This document shows positions 1 to 7,118 of a stretch of DNA of 10,767 bases, one piece after another. The stretch's first letter is position 1. Each line of letters begins with the position of its first letter. Below the pieces are notes generated by a model. The model was not told the DNA's origin, searched no databases, and saw nothing but the letters and a program-made list of their open reading frames with translations. Source of the stretch: Tardiphaga sp. (GTDB taxonomy: Bacteria > Pseudomonadota > Alphaproteobacteria > Rhizobiales > Xanthobacteraceae); assembly GCA_014377915.1 (NCBI GenBank), contig JACMOT010000243.1:1-10767 (forward strand), read 5' to 3'. Made by a program: the position numbers and the translations under genes.

Positions 1-343
1 CTATATCGGCCGCGCGATGGCGGCGCGCGAGGCGCTGGTCGATCCGGCGCGCCCGACGCTGGTCGGACTGCGACCGGTGGATCGCGGCCAGCGCCTGCGC
101 AATGGCGCGCTGCTGTTTGCACGCGACGTCTCGCCGGCGCCCGACAACCATGCCGGCCACGTCACCTCGACGGCGTTCAGCCCGTCGGCGGGACACTGGA
201 TCGGGCTCGGCCTGCTGGCACGCGGGCCGGAGCGGATCGGCGAAATCATCCGCGGCTGGGATCCAATCCGCGGCGCCGATCTGGAGCTCGAAGTGGTGTC
301 GCCGGTGTTTGTCGATGCGGCAGGGGGGCGGCTGCGTGCTTGA
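1..343 (+). CDS. soxA: Sarcosine oxidase subunit alpha, C-terminal part (5' end outside window)
   Basis: This is the last 113 residues of a protein whose beginning lies outside the window; the first complete codon is at position 2. The visible part is the C-terminal barrel of the GcvT (aminomethyltransferase) fold found at the end of the roughly 1000-residue alpha subunit. It has the typical LVGLRPVDRG stretch near the start, a GHVTSTAFSPS turn in the middle and an ending in VVSPVFVD. In the heterotetrameric enzyme this subunit carries the NAD and tetrahydrofolate sites. The complex oxidises sarcosine to glycine, passes the methyl carbon to tetrahydrofolate as methylene-H4F, and releases H2O2 in the cytoplasm. 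The stop codon overlaps the start of the downstream gamma-subunit gene by 8 nt, which fits the usual soxBDAG order. The assignment rests on the GcvT C-terminal motifs together with the soxG neighbour. A lone GcvT-like protein or a dimethylglycine dehydrogenase is less likely because soxG follows directly. Confidence 0.88.
   Translation, partial: YIGRAMAAREALVDPARPTLVGLRPVDRGQRLRNGALLFARDVSPAPDNHAGHVTSTAFSPSAGHWIGLGLLARGPERIGEIIRGWDPIRGADLELEVVSPVFVDAAGGRLRA
322..328 (+). promoter_or_regulatory. Ribosome binding site that sets the soxG start
   Basis: A purine run AGGGGGG lies inside the last codons of soxA, 7 nt upstream of the GTG at 336. It supports GTG 336 as the soxG start rather than the upstream in-frame ATG codons, which lie deep inside soxA. 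Confidence 0.55.
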
Positions 344-914
344 TCTAAATCACCTCTCCGCCTTCGCGGCTCTCCGCCCGGTCGGCCGCGGCCGTGGCGT
401 GGTCGCGCGCGAACGCAGCGACCTCGCCATCGCCACCGTGATGGCCCGCAAGGGCCAGACCGCGGCGCTGATGGCCGCTGTAAAAGCGCAGTTCGACATC
501 ACCCTGCCATCGGGGCCTCATGGCTCCGGCCATGATTTGCTGTCATTCCTCGGCACCGGGCCAGGCCGCTGGCTGGTCACCCATGATGCGCGCACGCCGC
601 GCTTCATCGACGACCTGTCGATACAGCTCGACGGGCTGGCGTCGGTGGTCGACCAGTCCGACAGCTATGGGGTGCTGCGGCTGTCCGGCCCGGCGTTGCT
701 GGAAGTACTGGCCAAGGGCGTTGCAATCGATCTCGCCGCACCTTCGTTTCCGGCCGGTAGCGTCGCGGTGACTCAGATCGCGCATATCGGCGTGACGCTG
801 TGGAAGGTGGACGAGGTGCCGACCATTCACATCGCGGTGGCGCGCAGCTACGCCGGCAGCTTCCTGCACTGGCTGGAAGCATCGGCAGCAGCGGTCGGGC
901 TCGCGGTGGAGTGA
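336..914 (+). CDS. soxG: Sarcosine oxidase subunit gamma
   Basis: A 192-residue protein, the normal size for the small gamma subunit of heterotetrameric sarcosine oxidase. I chose the GTG at 336, which overlaps the soxA stop by 8 nt and has a good Shine-Dalgarno sequence at 322-328. Longer in-frame starts would run far into soxA. Family marks are FLGTGPGRWLV around residues 71-81, DQSDSYGVLRLSGP at 106-119, a KGVAIDL segment near 127-133, and an alternating hydrophobic IGVTLWKVDE/TIHIAV core at 151-168. The fold is related to the small-domain half of GcvT. It helps assemble the complex and has no catalytic residues of its own that I can point to. It is translationally coupled to soxA and is the last gene of that operon. 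A stem-loop follows 22 nt after the stop, and the next gene is convergent. Confidence 0.9.
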   Translation: MLDLNHLSAFAALRPVGRGRGVVARERSDLAIATVMARKGQTAALMAAVKAQFDITLPSGPHGSGHDLLSFLGTGPGRWLVTHDARTPRFIDDLSIQLDGLASVVDQSDSYGVLRLSGPALLEVLAKGVAIDLAAPSFPAGSVAVTQIAHIGVTLWKVDEVPTIHIAVARSYAGSFLHWLEASAAAVGLAVE

Positions 915-935
915 CTTGCCCGAGCCGCACTGCCC

Positions 936-959
936 CCTCTCCCCGCAAGCGGGGCGAGG
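936..959. terminator. Stem-loop between convergent soxG and ghrA
   Basis: The 52-nt gap between the two convergent stops holds CCTC-t-CCCCG, loop CAAG, CGGGG-c-GAGG: a 9-bp GC stem with one internal mismatch. There is no T-run on either side, so it is not a textbook intrinsic terminator. It could block both converging transcripts or stabilise their 3' ends. Similar CCTCTCCCCGC...GCGGGGAGAGG palindromes are, as I recall, very common in rhizobial intergenic DNA, so it may be a small REP-type repeat. Confidence 0.5.
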
Positions 960-966
960 TGAATTA

Positions 967-1902
967 TCAATACCCCCGCGAGCGATCCACCGCATCCTTC
1001 GGCGGCAGCCCCGCCCGCAGCGCTTCGGCGGTCGCCAGAATGGTCTGGCCGGTGGCGACGAGGCTGACGTCGCTGGCGTCATGCGGTGTCAGCACGATCT
1101 TCGGGTGGACCCAGAACGGATGCTCTGGCGGCAGTGGCTCGACGTGGAAGACGTCGAGCGCGGCGCCAGCGAGCTGGCCGCTGTCCAGCGCCTCGAGCAG
1201 ATCCTGCTCGACCAGATGCGGGCCGCGGCCGACCTGGATCAGATAGCCACCGCGACGCAGCTTGCCGAACAATACACCGTTCAGAATGCCTTTCGTCTCC
1301 GCCGTCAGCGGCAGCAAATTGACCAGGATTTCAGTGCCGGCCAGCATCGCATCAAGGCCGTCAGCGCCATGAAAACCGGTGATACCGGCAGGTGTTGGTT
1401 TGGCGCTCCGGCTCCAGACATTGACCGGAAAACCGAGCATCGCCAGATCGGCTGCGACGCGGGCGCCGATCGCGCCATACCCCAAAATGCCGACAGGGAC
1501 TTCCTGCATGGTGCGCTGACCGATCCGCTTCCAGACCCGCTCGCGCTGGTTGGCGAAATAGGTCGCAAAATGGCGCTGGTGCCAGATCGCATGAAAGATC
1601 ACGAAGCCCGCCATCATCTGCGCCTGCGCCGGCTCGACGATGCGCACCACCCGGATGTCCTCGCGCAGGCTCGGACAGTTCAGGATGTTGTCGGCCCCGG
1701 CGCCGATCGAACAGGCCACTTCGAGATTGGGGTAGTGGTCAAACGCGTCAGCCGGCGGATGCCAGCCCACCGCCATCCGGATTTCGGCGGGATCGCTGCC
1801 GTCGAGATGATCGACGAAACTGATGCGGCCCTCGAGGCGCTTGATTTCCGAGGCGAGATATTTGCGGAGGTCAAACCCTCCGCTGAGAAGAACGCACTTC
1901 AT
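967..1902 (-). CDS. ghrA: Glyoxylate/hydroxypyruvate reductase A (D-2-hydroxyacid dehydrogenase family)
   Basis: A 311-residue cytoplasmic oxidoreductase that reduces glyoxylate to glycolate and hydroxypyruvate to D-glycerate. The Rossmann motif GYGAIG is at residues 141-146. It is followed by WSRS at 163-166, where Arg165 in place of an acidic residue points to NADPH. The catalytic triad is visible: Arg226 in QVGRG, Glu255 in HVEPLP and His274 in TPHDAS. The length and the numbering of these residues fit E. coli GhrA almost residue for residue. The ATG at 1902 starts 4 nt after the stop of the ATPase gene, with no clear ribosome binding site of its own, so translation is probably coupled. 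It is the last gene of the minus-strand import operon, which suggests that uptake yields a 2-keto acid such as glyoxylate or hydroxypyruvate (inference). The true substrate could be another 2-oxoacid. Confidence 0.88.
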   Translation of the reverse strand: MKCVLLSGGFDLRKYLASEIKRLEGRISFVDHLDGSDPAEIRMAVGWHPPADAFDHYPNLEVACSIGAGADNILNCPSLREDIRVVRIVEPAQAQMMAGFVIFHAIWHQRHFATYFANQRERVWKRIGQRTMQEVPVGILGYGAIGARVAADLAMLGFPVNVWSRSAKPTPAGITGFHGADGLDAMLAGTEILVNLLPLTAETKGILNGVLFGKLRRGGYLIQVGRGPHLVEQDLLEALDSGQLAGAALDVFHVEPLPPEHPFWVHPKIVLTPHDASDVSLVATGQTILATAEALRAGLPPKDAVDRSRGY

Positions 1903-1906
1903 GGAT

Positions 1907-3526
1907 TCAGGCGGCCCGCGGTGGCGCGCTCTGGCCGGGCACCGCCGCCAGCAGTTCGCGCGTATAGGGATGTTCGGGCGACGCGAACAGCTGCGCCGTC
2001 GGTTTCAGTTCGACGATGACGCCGCGCTGCATCACCGCGATGCGGTCGCAGATCTGGGCGGCGACGCGAAGGTCGTGGGTGATGAACAGCATTGACAGGC
2101 CAAGCCGCGCCTTGAGGTCTTCGAGCAGCCGCAGCACCTGCGCCTGCACCGAGACGTCGAGTGCCGACACCGCCTCGTCGGCGACAATGATTTCCGGATC
2201 GAGCGCGAGCGCCCGCGCAATGCCGATGCGCTGGCGCTGGCCGCCGGAGAATTCATGCGGATAGCGCTCCATCGCGCCGGCGTCGAGGCCGACGAGGCCA
2301 AGCAGTTCGCGCGCGCGCTGCATGGCCAGCTTCGGCTCGGTGCCATGCGCGATCGGGCCGTCGCTGATGATATGGCCAACCTTGCGCCGCGGGTTCAGCG
2401 ACGCGAACGGATCCTGAAAGATCATCTGGATGCGGTGGCGCTGCTCGCGCAGCGCCTTGCCCGTCAGCTTGGTCAGATCGGAATCGCCGATCCGAACAGT
2501 GCCGCGATCGGGTTTGATCAGCTGCATCACCAGCCGCGCCACCGAGGATTTTCCGGAGCCGGATTCACCGACCAGACCCAGCGTCTCTCCCTGCAAAATA
2601 TCAAAGCTGACTTCATTGGCGGCACGCACCGAGCGATCCGGCTTGAACCAGCCGCCGGAGGTCACATAGGTCTTGTCGAGGCCGACGACCTCGACCGCCT
2701 TGGCCCGGCCATCCAGCGGCGCGCGCTGCGGCGGATGCATCGACGGCACCGCGGCGAGCAGCGCCTTGGTGTAGTCGTGCCGCGGCCGCGTCAGAACTTC
2801 TGCCGCCGTCCCCTCCTCCACCACCTTGCCGTGACGCAACACCACGACGCGGTCGGCGATATCGGCGACCACGCCAAAGTCATGGGTGATGAACATCACC
2901 GCCATGTTGCGGCGGCGCTGCAGGTCGCGGATCAGTTTCAGGATCTGCGCCTGCGTGGTGACGTCGAGCGCGGTGGTCGGCTCATCGGCCACCAGCACGG
3001 TCGGCTCCAGCGCCAGCGCCATCGCGATCATCGCGCGCTGACGCTGGCCGCCGGACAATTGGTGCGGATAGGCGCGCACGATGCGCTCGGGATCCGGCAG
3101 GCCGACCTCGCGCGCCAGGCTCAGCGCCTTGGCACGGCGCTCCTTCGGCGTCAGCAGATCATGCGCCTCGAACATCTCCATCATCTGCTCGCCGATCCGC
3201 ATCAGCGGATTGAGTGCGGTCATCGGCTCCTGAAACACCATCGCGATCCGGCGGCCGCGGATATCGCGCCAGCCGTCCTCGTCGAGCTTCAGCAGGTCGC
3301 GGCCCTCGAACAGGATCGCCCCGGTTTCGGTCGAGACGGTGTCGGGCAGGAGGCCCATCAGCGCATGCGCGCACATCGACTTGCCGGAGCCGGATTCGCC
3401 GACCACGCAGACAATCTCGCCGGGGATCAGGTCGATCGAGATGCCATCGACCGCGTAGGGCCGCTCGGCCCCTTTCGGCAGCGCGATTTTCAGATTTTGG
3501 ATGGAAATGGCAGGGTTCGCGGTCAT
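1907..3526 (-). CDS. Dipeptide/oligopeptide-type ABC transporter ATPase, two nucleotide-binding domains fused
   Basis: A 539-residue protein made of two complete ABC ATPases in tandem, equivalent to DppD plus DppF (compare GsiA). The first half has Walker A GESGSGKS at residues 43-50, Q-loop Gln99, signature LSGGQ 157-161, Walker B VLVADE 177-182 and H-loop His215. The second half has Walker A at 320-327, Gln371, FSGGQ 426-430, IIVADE 446-451 and His484. Both halves end in the peptide-transporter extension (DYTKALLAAVP, YTRELLAAVP). Both sites look able to hydrolyse ATP. In the second, the usual DEP after Walker B is DEA. I chose the ATG at 3526, which shares one base with the stop of the upstream permease (TGATG); AAGGA lies just upstream. 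A longer in-frame reading to 3688 gives only Arg-rich sequence antisense-like to nothing known and overlaps the permease. The protein powers import through the two permeases and acts on the inner membrane face. Confidence 0.94.
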   Translation of the reverse strand: MTANPAISIQNLKIALPKGAERPYAVDGISIDLIPGEIVCVVGESGSGKSMCAHALMGLLPDTVSTETGAILFEGRDLLKLDEDGWRDIRGRRIAMVFQEPMTALNPLMRIGEQMMEMFEAHDLLTPKERRAKALSLAREVGLPDPERIVRAYPHQLSGGQRQRAMIAMALALEPTVLVADEPTTALDVTTQAQILKLIRDLQRRRNMAVMFITHDFGVVADIADRVVVLRHGKVVEEGTAAEVLTRPRHDYTKALLAAVPSMHPPQRAPLDGRAKAVEVVGLDKTYVTSGGWFKPDRSVRAANEVSFDILQGETLGLVGESGSGKSSVARLVMQLIKPDRGTVRIGDSDLTKLTGKALREQRHRIQMIFQDPFASLNPRRKVGHIISDGPIAHGTEPKLAMQRARELLGLVGLDAGAMERYPHEFSGGQRQRIGIARALALDPEIIVADEAVSALDVSVQAQVLRLLEDLKARLGLSMLFITHDLRVAAQICDRIAVMQRGVIVELKPTAQLFASPEHPYTRELLAAVPGQSAPPRAA

Positions 3527-4365
3527 CAGCGGCCATCCTTGGCGAGGCGCGGATTGAGAGCGTCGTTGAGACCTTCGCCGACCAGGTTCATGCCAAGCAC
3601 CGAGATCAGGATCGCGACGCCGGGGAACACGGTGATCCACCACGCCTGCCGGATCACGGTGCGGCCGGCGCCGACCATGTAGCCCCACGACATCAGATTG
3701 GGATCGCCAAGGCCGAGGAACGACAGCGAGGATTCCAGCAGGATCGCGTTGGCCACCATCAGCGAAGCCAGTACGATCACCGGCGACATCGCATTGGGCA
3801 GGATTTCGCGCCAGATGATCCAGGAGTTGCTCTGGCCGGTGACGATCGCGGCCTGGACATATTCGCGTGATCGCAGCGATAGCACCTCGCCGCGCACCAG
3901 CCGCGCTACCGGCGGCCAGCTGACGATCGCGATCGAGGTCACAATCGAATAGATCGACGGCTGCAGGATCGCGACCAGCACGATGGCCAGCGCGAAGCTG
4001 GGAATGGTCTGGAAGAATTCGGTGAAGCGCATCAAGGCGTCATCGATATGACCGCCGAAATAGCCGGCGATGGCGCCGAGCGGTACGCCCACGATCAGCG
4101 CCACCAGCGTCGACACCATGCCGACCAGCAACGATACCCGCGCACCATAGATCAGCCCGGCAAACACGTCGCGGCCAAGCGCGTCGGTGCCGAGCGTCAC
4201 CGCGGGCGAGGCGAATGGCGGCAGGAACGGCCGCTGCACCATGCGCCAGGGCGAGGTCGGGAACAGGGTCGGGCCGAACACCGCGATGAAGATCGCAACC
4301 GTGACGATGACCAGGCCGATCATCCCACCCGGATGCCGCAGCATGGCCTTCCAGAAATTCTTCAT
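3526..4365 (-). CDS. ABC transporter permease, DppC type
   Basis: A 279-residue inner-membrane protein of the binding-protein-dependent transport family. The short cytoplasmic N-terminus runs into TM1 (about residues 14-33). A periplasmic loop with the DppC/OppC mark LGTDALGRDVFAGLIYGARVS follows around 58-78. Further membrane spans lie near 79-101, 121-140, 139-156, 193-213 and 244-262. The EAA loop that docks on the ATPase is at about 168-191, beginning EYVQAAIVTGQS and ending REILPN. The start is ATG 4365, overlapping the DppB-type stop by 4 nt (ATGA), and the stop shares one base with the ATPase start. Permeases and ATPase are therefore translationally coupled and would be made in fixed ratio. 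It pairs with the DppB-type permease to form the channel. The substrate class (peptides, opines, N-acyl compounds, glutathione-like) cannot be read from the permease. Confidence 0.94.
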   Translation of the reverse strand: MKNFWKAMLRHPGGMIGLVIVTVAIFIAVFGPTLFPTSPWRMVQRPFLPPFASPAVTLGTDALGRDVFAGLIYGARVSLLVGMVSTLVALIVGVPLGAIAGYFGGHIDDALMRFTEFFQTIPSFALAIVLVAILQPSIYSIVTSIAIVSWPPVARLVRGEVLSLRSREYVQAAIVTGQSNSWIIWREILPNAMSPVIVLASLMVANAILLESSLSFLGLGDPNLMSWGYMVGAGRTVIRQAWWITVFPGVAILISVLGMNLVGEGLNDALNPRLAKDGR

Positions 4366-5333
4366 GACGTGAACTCAATCCGCGGATCGACCAGCCGATA
4401 GACCAGATCGGTGATAAGATTGAAGATCAGCACCATCGCGGAGCAAACCACGAAGACGCCGAGCAGGAGGTTGTAGTCGCGCTGCAGCAGGGCTTCGTAC
4501 AGCAGCCGGCCAATGCCGGGCCAGGCGAACACCGTCTCGGTCAGCACCGCGCCACCGATCAGCGTGCCGGAATGCACGCCGGCCAGAGTCACTACCGGCA
4601 GCAGCGCGTTGCGCAACACGTGGCGGCGCTGGATGACATTGTCGCGCAGCCCCTTGGCGCGCGCGGTCTTGACGAAGTCGAGCCGCTTCACCTCGAGCAT
4701 CGAAGCCCGCGTCAACCGGGCATAGGTCGCCATGAAGAACAGCCCGATGGTCATCGCCGGCATGATCAGATGCGCGCCGATGTCGAGCACGCGATCGAAC
4801 CCGGTGTAGTTGCCGCCAATGGTCTCGTAGCCGAAGCTCGGCAGCCAGCCCAGCACCACCGAGAACAGCAGGATCGCCATCAGCGCGACCCAGAAGATCG
4901 GCGTCGCGTAGAACAGCAACGCCATTACCGTGATCCCGGTATCCGCCCAGGTGCCGGCGAACCGCGCCGCCAGCGTGCCGAAGGTGATGCCCAGCAAAAG
5001 CGAGATCGCGAAGGCCGTCAGCGTCAGCAGCAAAGTCGCCGGCAGCCGCTCGGCGATCAGCGTCGATACCGGCATCTGCTGGCGGAACGAGAAGCCGAGA
5101 TCGAGCGTAACGACGCCCTTGACGTAGGACAAAAGCTGTTCCGGCAGCGGCTTGTCGAGCGAAAATTTCTCGCGCAACTGCGCCACGAATACCGGATCGC
5201 TGGCGCCGGCTTCGCCGGCCATCACCACGGCGGGATCGCCCGGCGCGAGCCGGATCAGGAAGAAGTTCATGACGATGATCGCCAGCAGGACGAACACGCC
5301 CTTCACCATCCTCTGGGCAATAAATGACAGCAT
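4362..5333 (-). CDS. ABC transporter permease, DppB type
   Basis: A 323-residue inner-membrane permease of the DppB/OppB type. TM1 is at about residues 9-29 and is followed by the family's RLAPGDPA motif at 28-35. A periplasmic segment with LDLGFSFRQ at 77-85 precedes a bundle of spans around 98-121, 133-160, 186-205, 245-265 and 290-312. The EAA loop is at about 219-246 (DFVKTARAKGL...NALLP). The protein ends in the usual LVDPRI. The start is ATG 5333; only a weak GGA lies 9-11 nt upstream. The gene stands 184 nt after the stop of the binding-protein gene, and a long palindrome fills that gap. Its supply may therefore be set lower than that of the binding protein. The 3' end overlaps the DppC-type gene by 4 nt. 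Confidence 0.94.
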   Translation of the reverse strand: MLSFIAQRMVKGVFVLLAIIVMNFFLIRLAPGDPAVVMAGEAGASDPVFVAQLREKFSLDKPLPEQLLSYVKGVVTLDLGFSFRQQMPVSTLIAERLPATLLLTLTAFAISLLLGITFGTLAARFAGTWADTGITVMALLFYATPIFWVALMAILLFSVVLGWLPSFGYETIGGNYTGFDRVLDIGAHLIMPAMTIGLFFMATYARLTRASMLEVKRLDFVKTARAKGLRDNVIQRRHVLRNALLPVVTLAGVHSGTLIGGAVLTETVFAWPGIGRLLYEALLQRDYNLLLGVFVVCSAMVLIFNLITDLVYRLVDPRIEFTS

Positions 5334-5374
5334 CAGAGGTCCAATATTTTTGTCAGGATTTTAACGGGCCTCTA

Positions 5375-5473
5375 CCCGTCACTGCGAGGAGCGAAGCCAC
5401 GAAGCAATCCAGACTTGCCGAACTTGCGGCCCCTGGATTGCTTCGTCGCCAAGTGGCTCCACGCAATGACGGG
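5375..5473. repeat. Long imperfect palindromic extragenic repeat, copy 1
   Basis: The left arm at 5375-5412 begins cccgtcactgcgaggagcg and ends gaagcaatccag. The right arm at 5433-5473 begins ctggattgcttcgtcgcc and ends cgcaatgacggg. The arms are inverted copies with a few mismatches around a 20-nt loop. The same arms occur at 9748-9832, so this is a dispersed element and not a chance hairpin. Repeats with a CGTCATTGCGAGG...GCAATCCAG core are, as I recall, abundant in Bradyrhizobium and Rhodopseudomonas genomes. It lies inside the import operon between the binding-protein and first permease genes. No ORF or transposase is attached. Confidence 0.88.
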
Positions 5474-5486
5474 GGAGAGATCCTCG

Positions 5487-5510
5487 CCCGTCATCGCAGG
5501 AAGCCACGCA
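5487..5510. repeat. Decayed half-copy of the extragenic repeat
   Basis: The stretch cccgtcatcgcaggaagcca matches the outer left arm of the palindrome at 5375-5400 with small changes (cccgtcactgcgaggagcga). It starts 13 nt beyond the end of copy 1 and lies just 3' of the binding-protein stop codon at 5518. No matching right arm follows before the gene. It looks like the remnant of a second, partly lost element. The rest of the 184-nt gap (5334-5374) is AT-richer and holds only a weak 5-bp hairpin, ACGGG at 5364-5368 with CCCGT at 5375-5379. Confidence 0.5.
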
Positions 5511-5517
5511 TGTCGCC

Positions 5518-7068
5518 CTACTTGTCGATCCAGGCGTCACGGAAGCCGTCATTGACGCCGATGCCGGTGGTGATCAGGTTCTTGATCTTGCAGTTGGTAA
5601 TGGTCGGGAACTGCAGCTCCAGCATCCACGCCACCGGGACGTCCTCGACCAGGATCTTCTGCGCCTTGTCGTAGAGTTCCTTGCGCTTCGAGTCCGGGGT
5701 TGCGGTCGCGCCCTCATCGAACAGCCGGTCGACCTCGGTGTTGGAATAGCCCTCGACGTTATTGAACAGCTGGCCCTTGATGATCTGGCTGGTGATGTAG
5801 TTGCGGCCGACACCGAGCGCCGGATCACCATATTGGTAGAGATAGGTGAAGGCCATGTCGTAGTCCCACTCGCTGATCTTCTGGTTCGATCCGGGGACGT
5901 CGGTGGCGATGGTCTCGATATTAAAGCCGACATCGATCAGGTTCTGCTTCACCGCTTCGCCCCAGCGCGACCAGGTCTCGCCATAGGGCAGCGGCATCAG
6001 GCGGATCTTTTCGCCCTTGTAGCCGGCTTCCTTCAGCAACGCCTTGGCCTTGGCGGGATCGTAGGGGTACTTCCTGACGTCGTCGGTATAGAACTTGATG
6101 GTCGAGGCTGACGGGCCGGTGGCAACCTTGCCGAGCCCGTTCCAGATCACGTCACGGGCAAATTCGCGGTCGACCGCATACATGATCGCCTGCCGGACCA
6201 GCTTGTTGGCGGTCGGGCCGGACCGGTTGTTGAGCCACATCCAGGCCAGAGGTGAGAAGAATTCCCAGCCCTCGCCGGTCACGCAGGTGTTCTTCAGCTT
6301 GCTGATGCGCGGCACATCGAAATTTTCCACCGAGCCGCCAGGCAGCACGTCGACCTTGCCGGTCTCGTAGGCCACCGAGCGCGCCGCAGCGTCGGGGATG
6401 ATCTGCCAGTAGATGCCGTCGATATAGGGCTTGCCCTTGACGTGGTAGTTCGGGTTCTTCACCAGCTGGATGAACGAACCCTTCTTCCATTCCTTGAACA
6501 TGAACGGCCCGGTACCGATCGGCGTATTGTTGTTGGCGTTGGTCTTGTAATCGGTGCCTTCATAAATGTGCTTCGGCACCATCGGCATCGAGCCGACCTC
6601 GAAGATGCCGAGGAACGGGCCGAACGGCTGCTTCAGCGTGAACACCACGGTGAGGTCGTCGGGCGCCTCGACCTTGTCGAGTTGCACGAGGTTGTTGCGC
6701 GCGCGCGAATGGGTCTGCTTCAGCATCTCGATCGAGAACAGCACGTCGGCCGAGGTGAACGGCTTGCCGTCATGCCAAGTGACGCCGGGCTTCAACTTGA
6801 ACGTATAGACTTTGGCATCCTCGCTGACGGTCCAGCTCTCGGCGAGGCCCGGCTGCGGCACCAGCTTCTTGTCGTAACGCAGCAGGCCTTCATAGATATT
6901 GCCCGACACCATCTGGGTCGGGCCATTCTGGATCTGCGCCAGCATCAGACCCGGCGGCTCCGGCTGAATCACGGCATTGATGATGCCACCCAGCTTCGGC
7001 TCCTGCGCCAGCGCCGCCGTGCAAAGACTGGACGTCAGAGCCAGACCCAACAAAAAATGCTTCAGCAT
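5518..7068 (-). CDS. Periplasmic solute-binding protein of a peptide-type ABC importer (SBP family 5)
   Basis: A 516-residue secreted binding protein, the normal size for the DppA/OppA family. A type I signal peptide covers residues 1-21: Lys3, a hydrophobic core, then AALA before Gln22. Cys16 is not in a lipobox, so I do not read it as a lipoprotein. The family core is at about 58-112 (NIYEGLLRYDKKLVPQPGLA...SWTVS, then YTFKLKPGVTWHDGKPFTSADV). VLFSIEML and GTGPFMFKEW follow further on. The start is ATG 7068, with GAGGGA at 7074-7079, 5 nt upstream. The gene is 50 nt downstream of the aldolase-fold gene and on the same strand, so it is probably co-transcribed. It captures the substrate in the periplasm for the two permeases. 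Family 5 proteins bind di- and oligopeptides, but also opines, nickel-chelates, glutathione and amino-sugar conjugates. The ligand here is unknown. Confidence 0.93.
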   Translation of the reverse strand: MLKHFLLGLALTSSLCTAALAQEPKLGGIINAVIQPEPPGLMLAQIQNGPTQMVSGNIYEGLLRYDKKLVPQPGLAESWTVSEDAKVYTFKLKPGVTWHDGKPFTSADVLFSIEMLKQTHSRARNNLVQLDKVEAPDDLTVVFTLKQPFGPFLGIFEVGSMPMVPKHIYEGTDYKTNANNNTPIGTGPFMFKEWKKGSFIQLVKNPNYHVKGKPYIDGIYWQIIPDAAARSVAYETGKVDVLPGGSVENFDVPRISKLKNTCVTGEGWEFFSPLAWMWLNNRSGPTANKLVRQAIMYAVDREFARDVIWNGLGKVATGPSASTIKFYTDDVRKYPYDPAKAKALLKEAGYKGEKIRLMPLPYGETWSRWGEAVKQNLIDVGFNIETIATDVPGSNQKISEWDYDMAFTYLYQYGDPALGVGRNYITSQIIKGQLFNNVEGYSNTEVDRLFDEGATATPDSKRKELYDKAQKILVEDVPVAWMLELQFPTITNCKIKNLITTGIGVNDGFRDAWIDK

Positions 7069-7073
7069 GGTTT

Positions 7074-7079
7074 TCCCTC
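7074..7079 (-). promoter_or_regulatory. Ribosome binding site of the binding-protein gene
   Basis: GAGGGA on the minus strand lies 5 nt before ATG 7068. It is the best Shine-Dalgarno match in this operon, consistent with high translation of the binding protein. The rest of the 50-nt gap (7080-7118) holds only a tandem 8-mer (TGTTGAAG twice at 7099-7114) and no promoter that I can support. Confidence 0.6.
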
Positions 7080-7118
7080 AGCCGCCCTTGTTACGTTTTG
7101 TTGAAGTGTTGAAGCAGA

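Noticed and set aside
916..2019. Plus-strand open frame of 367 codons opposite ghrA
   Set aside because: It is a mirror frame of ghrA, runs past it into the ATPase gene, and has no family motif or ribosome binding site.
2255..3682. Long plus-strand open frame of 475 codons opposite the fused ATPase
   Set aside because: It is antisense to a clearly conserved gene, rich in His, Arg, Gln and Asp as expected from the mirror of GC-rich codons, and shows no recognisable domain.
3527..3688. N-terminal extension of the ATPase up to 3688
   Set aside because: The extra residues are Arg/Pro-rich, lie wholly inside the permease gene in another frame, and the ATG at 3526 has the expected coupling overlap.
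4572..5327. Plus-strand open frame of 251 codons opposite the DppB-type permease
   Set aside because: The composition (runs of Arg, Gln, His, Glu, Asp) is what the complement of a hydrophobic membrane protein gives; no independent support.
5375..5510. CRISPR array or insertion-sequence end
   Set aside because: The units are inverted arms, not regularly spaced direct repeats with unique spacers. No transposase gene or target-site duplication is visible, so an extragenic palindromic repeat explains it.
5518..7068. Lipoprotein signal in the binding protein (Cys16)
   Set aside because: The residues before Cys16 (SSL) do not make a lipobox, and a good AALA cleavage site follows at residue 21.
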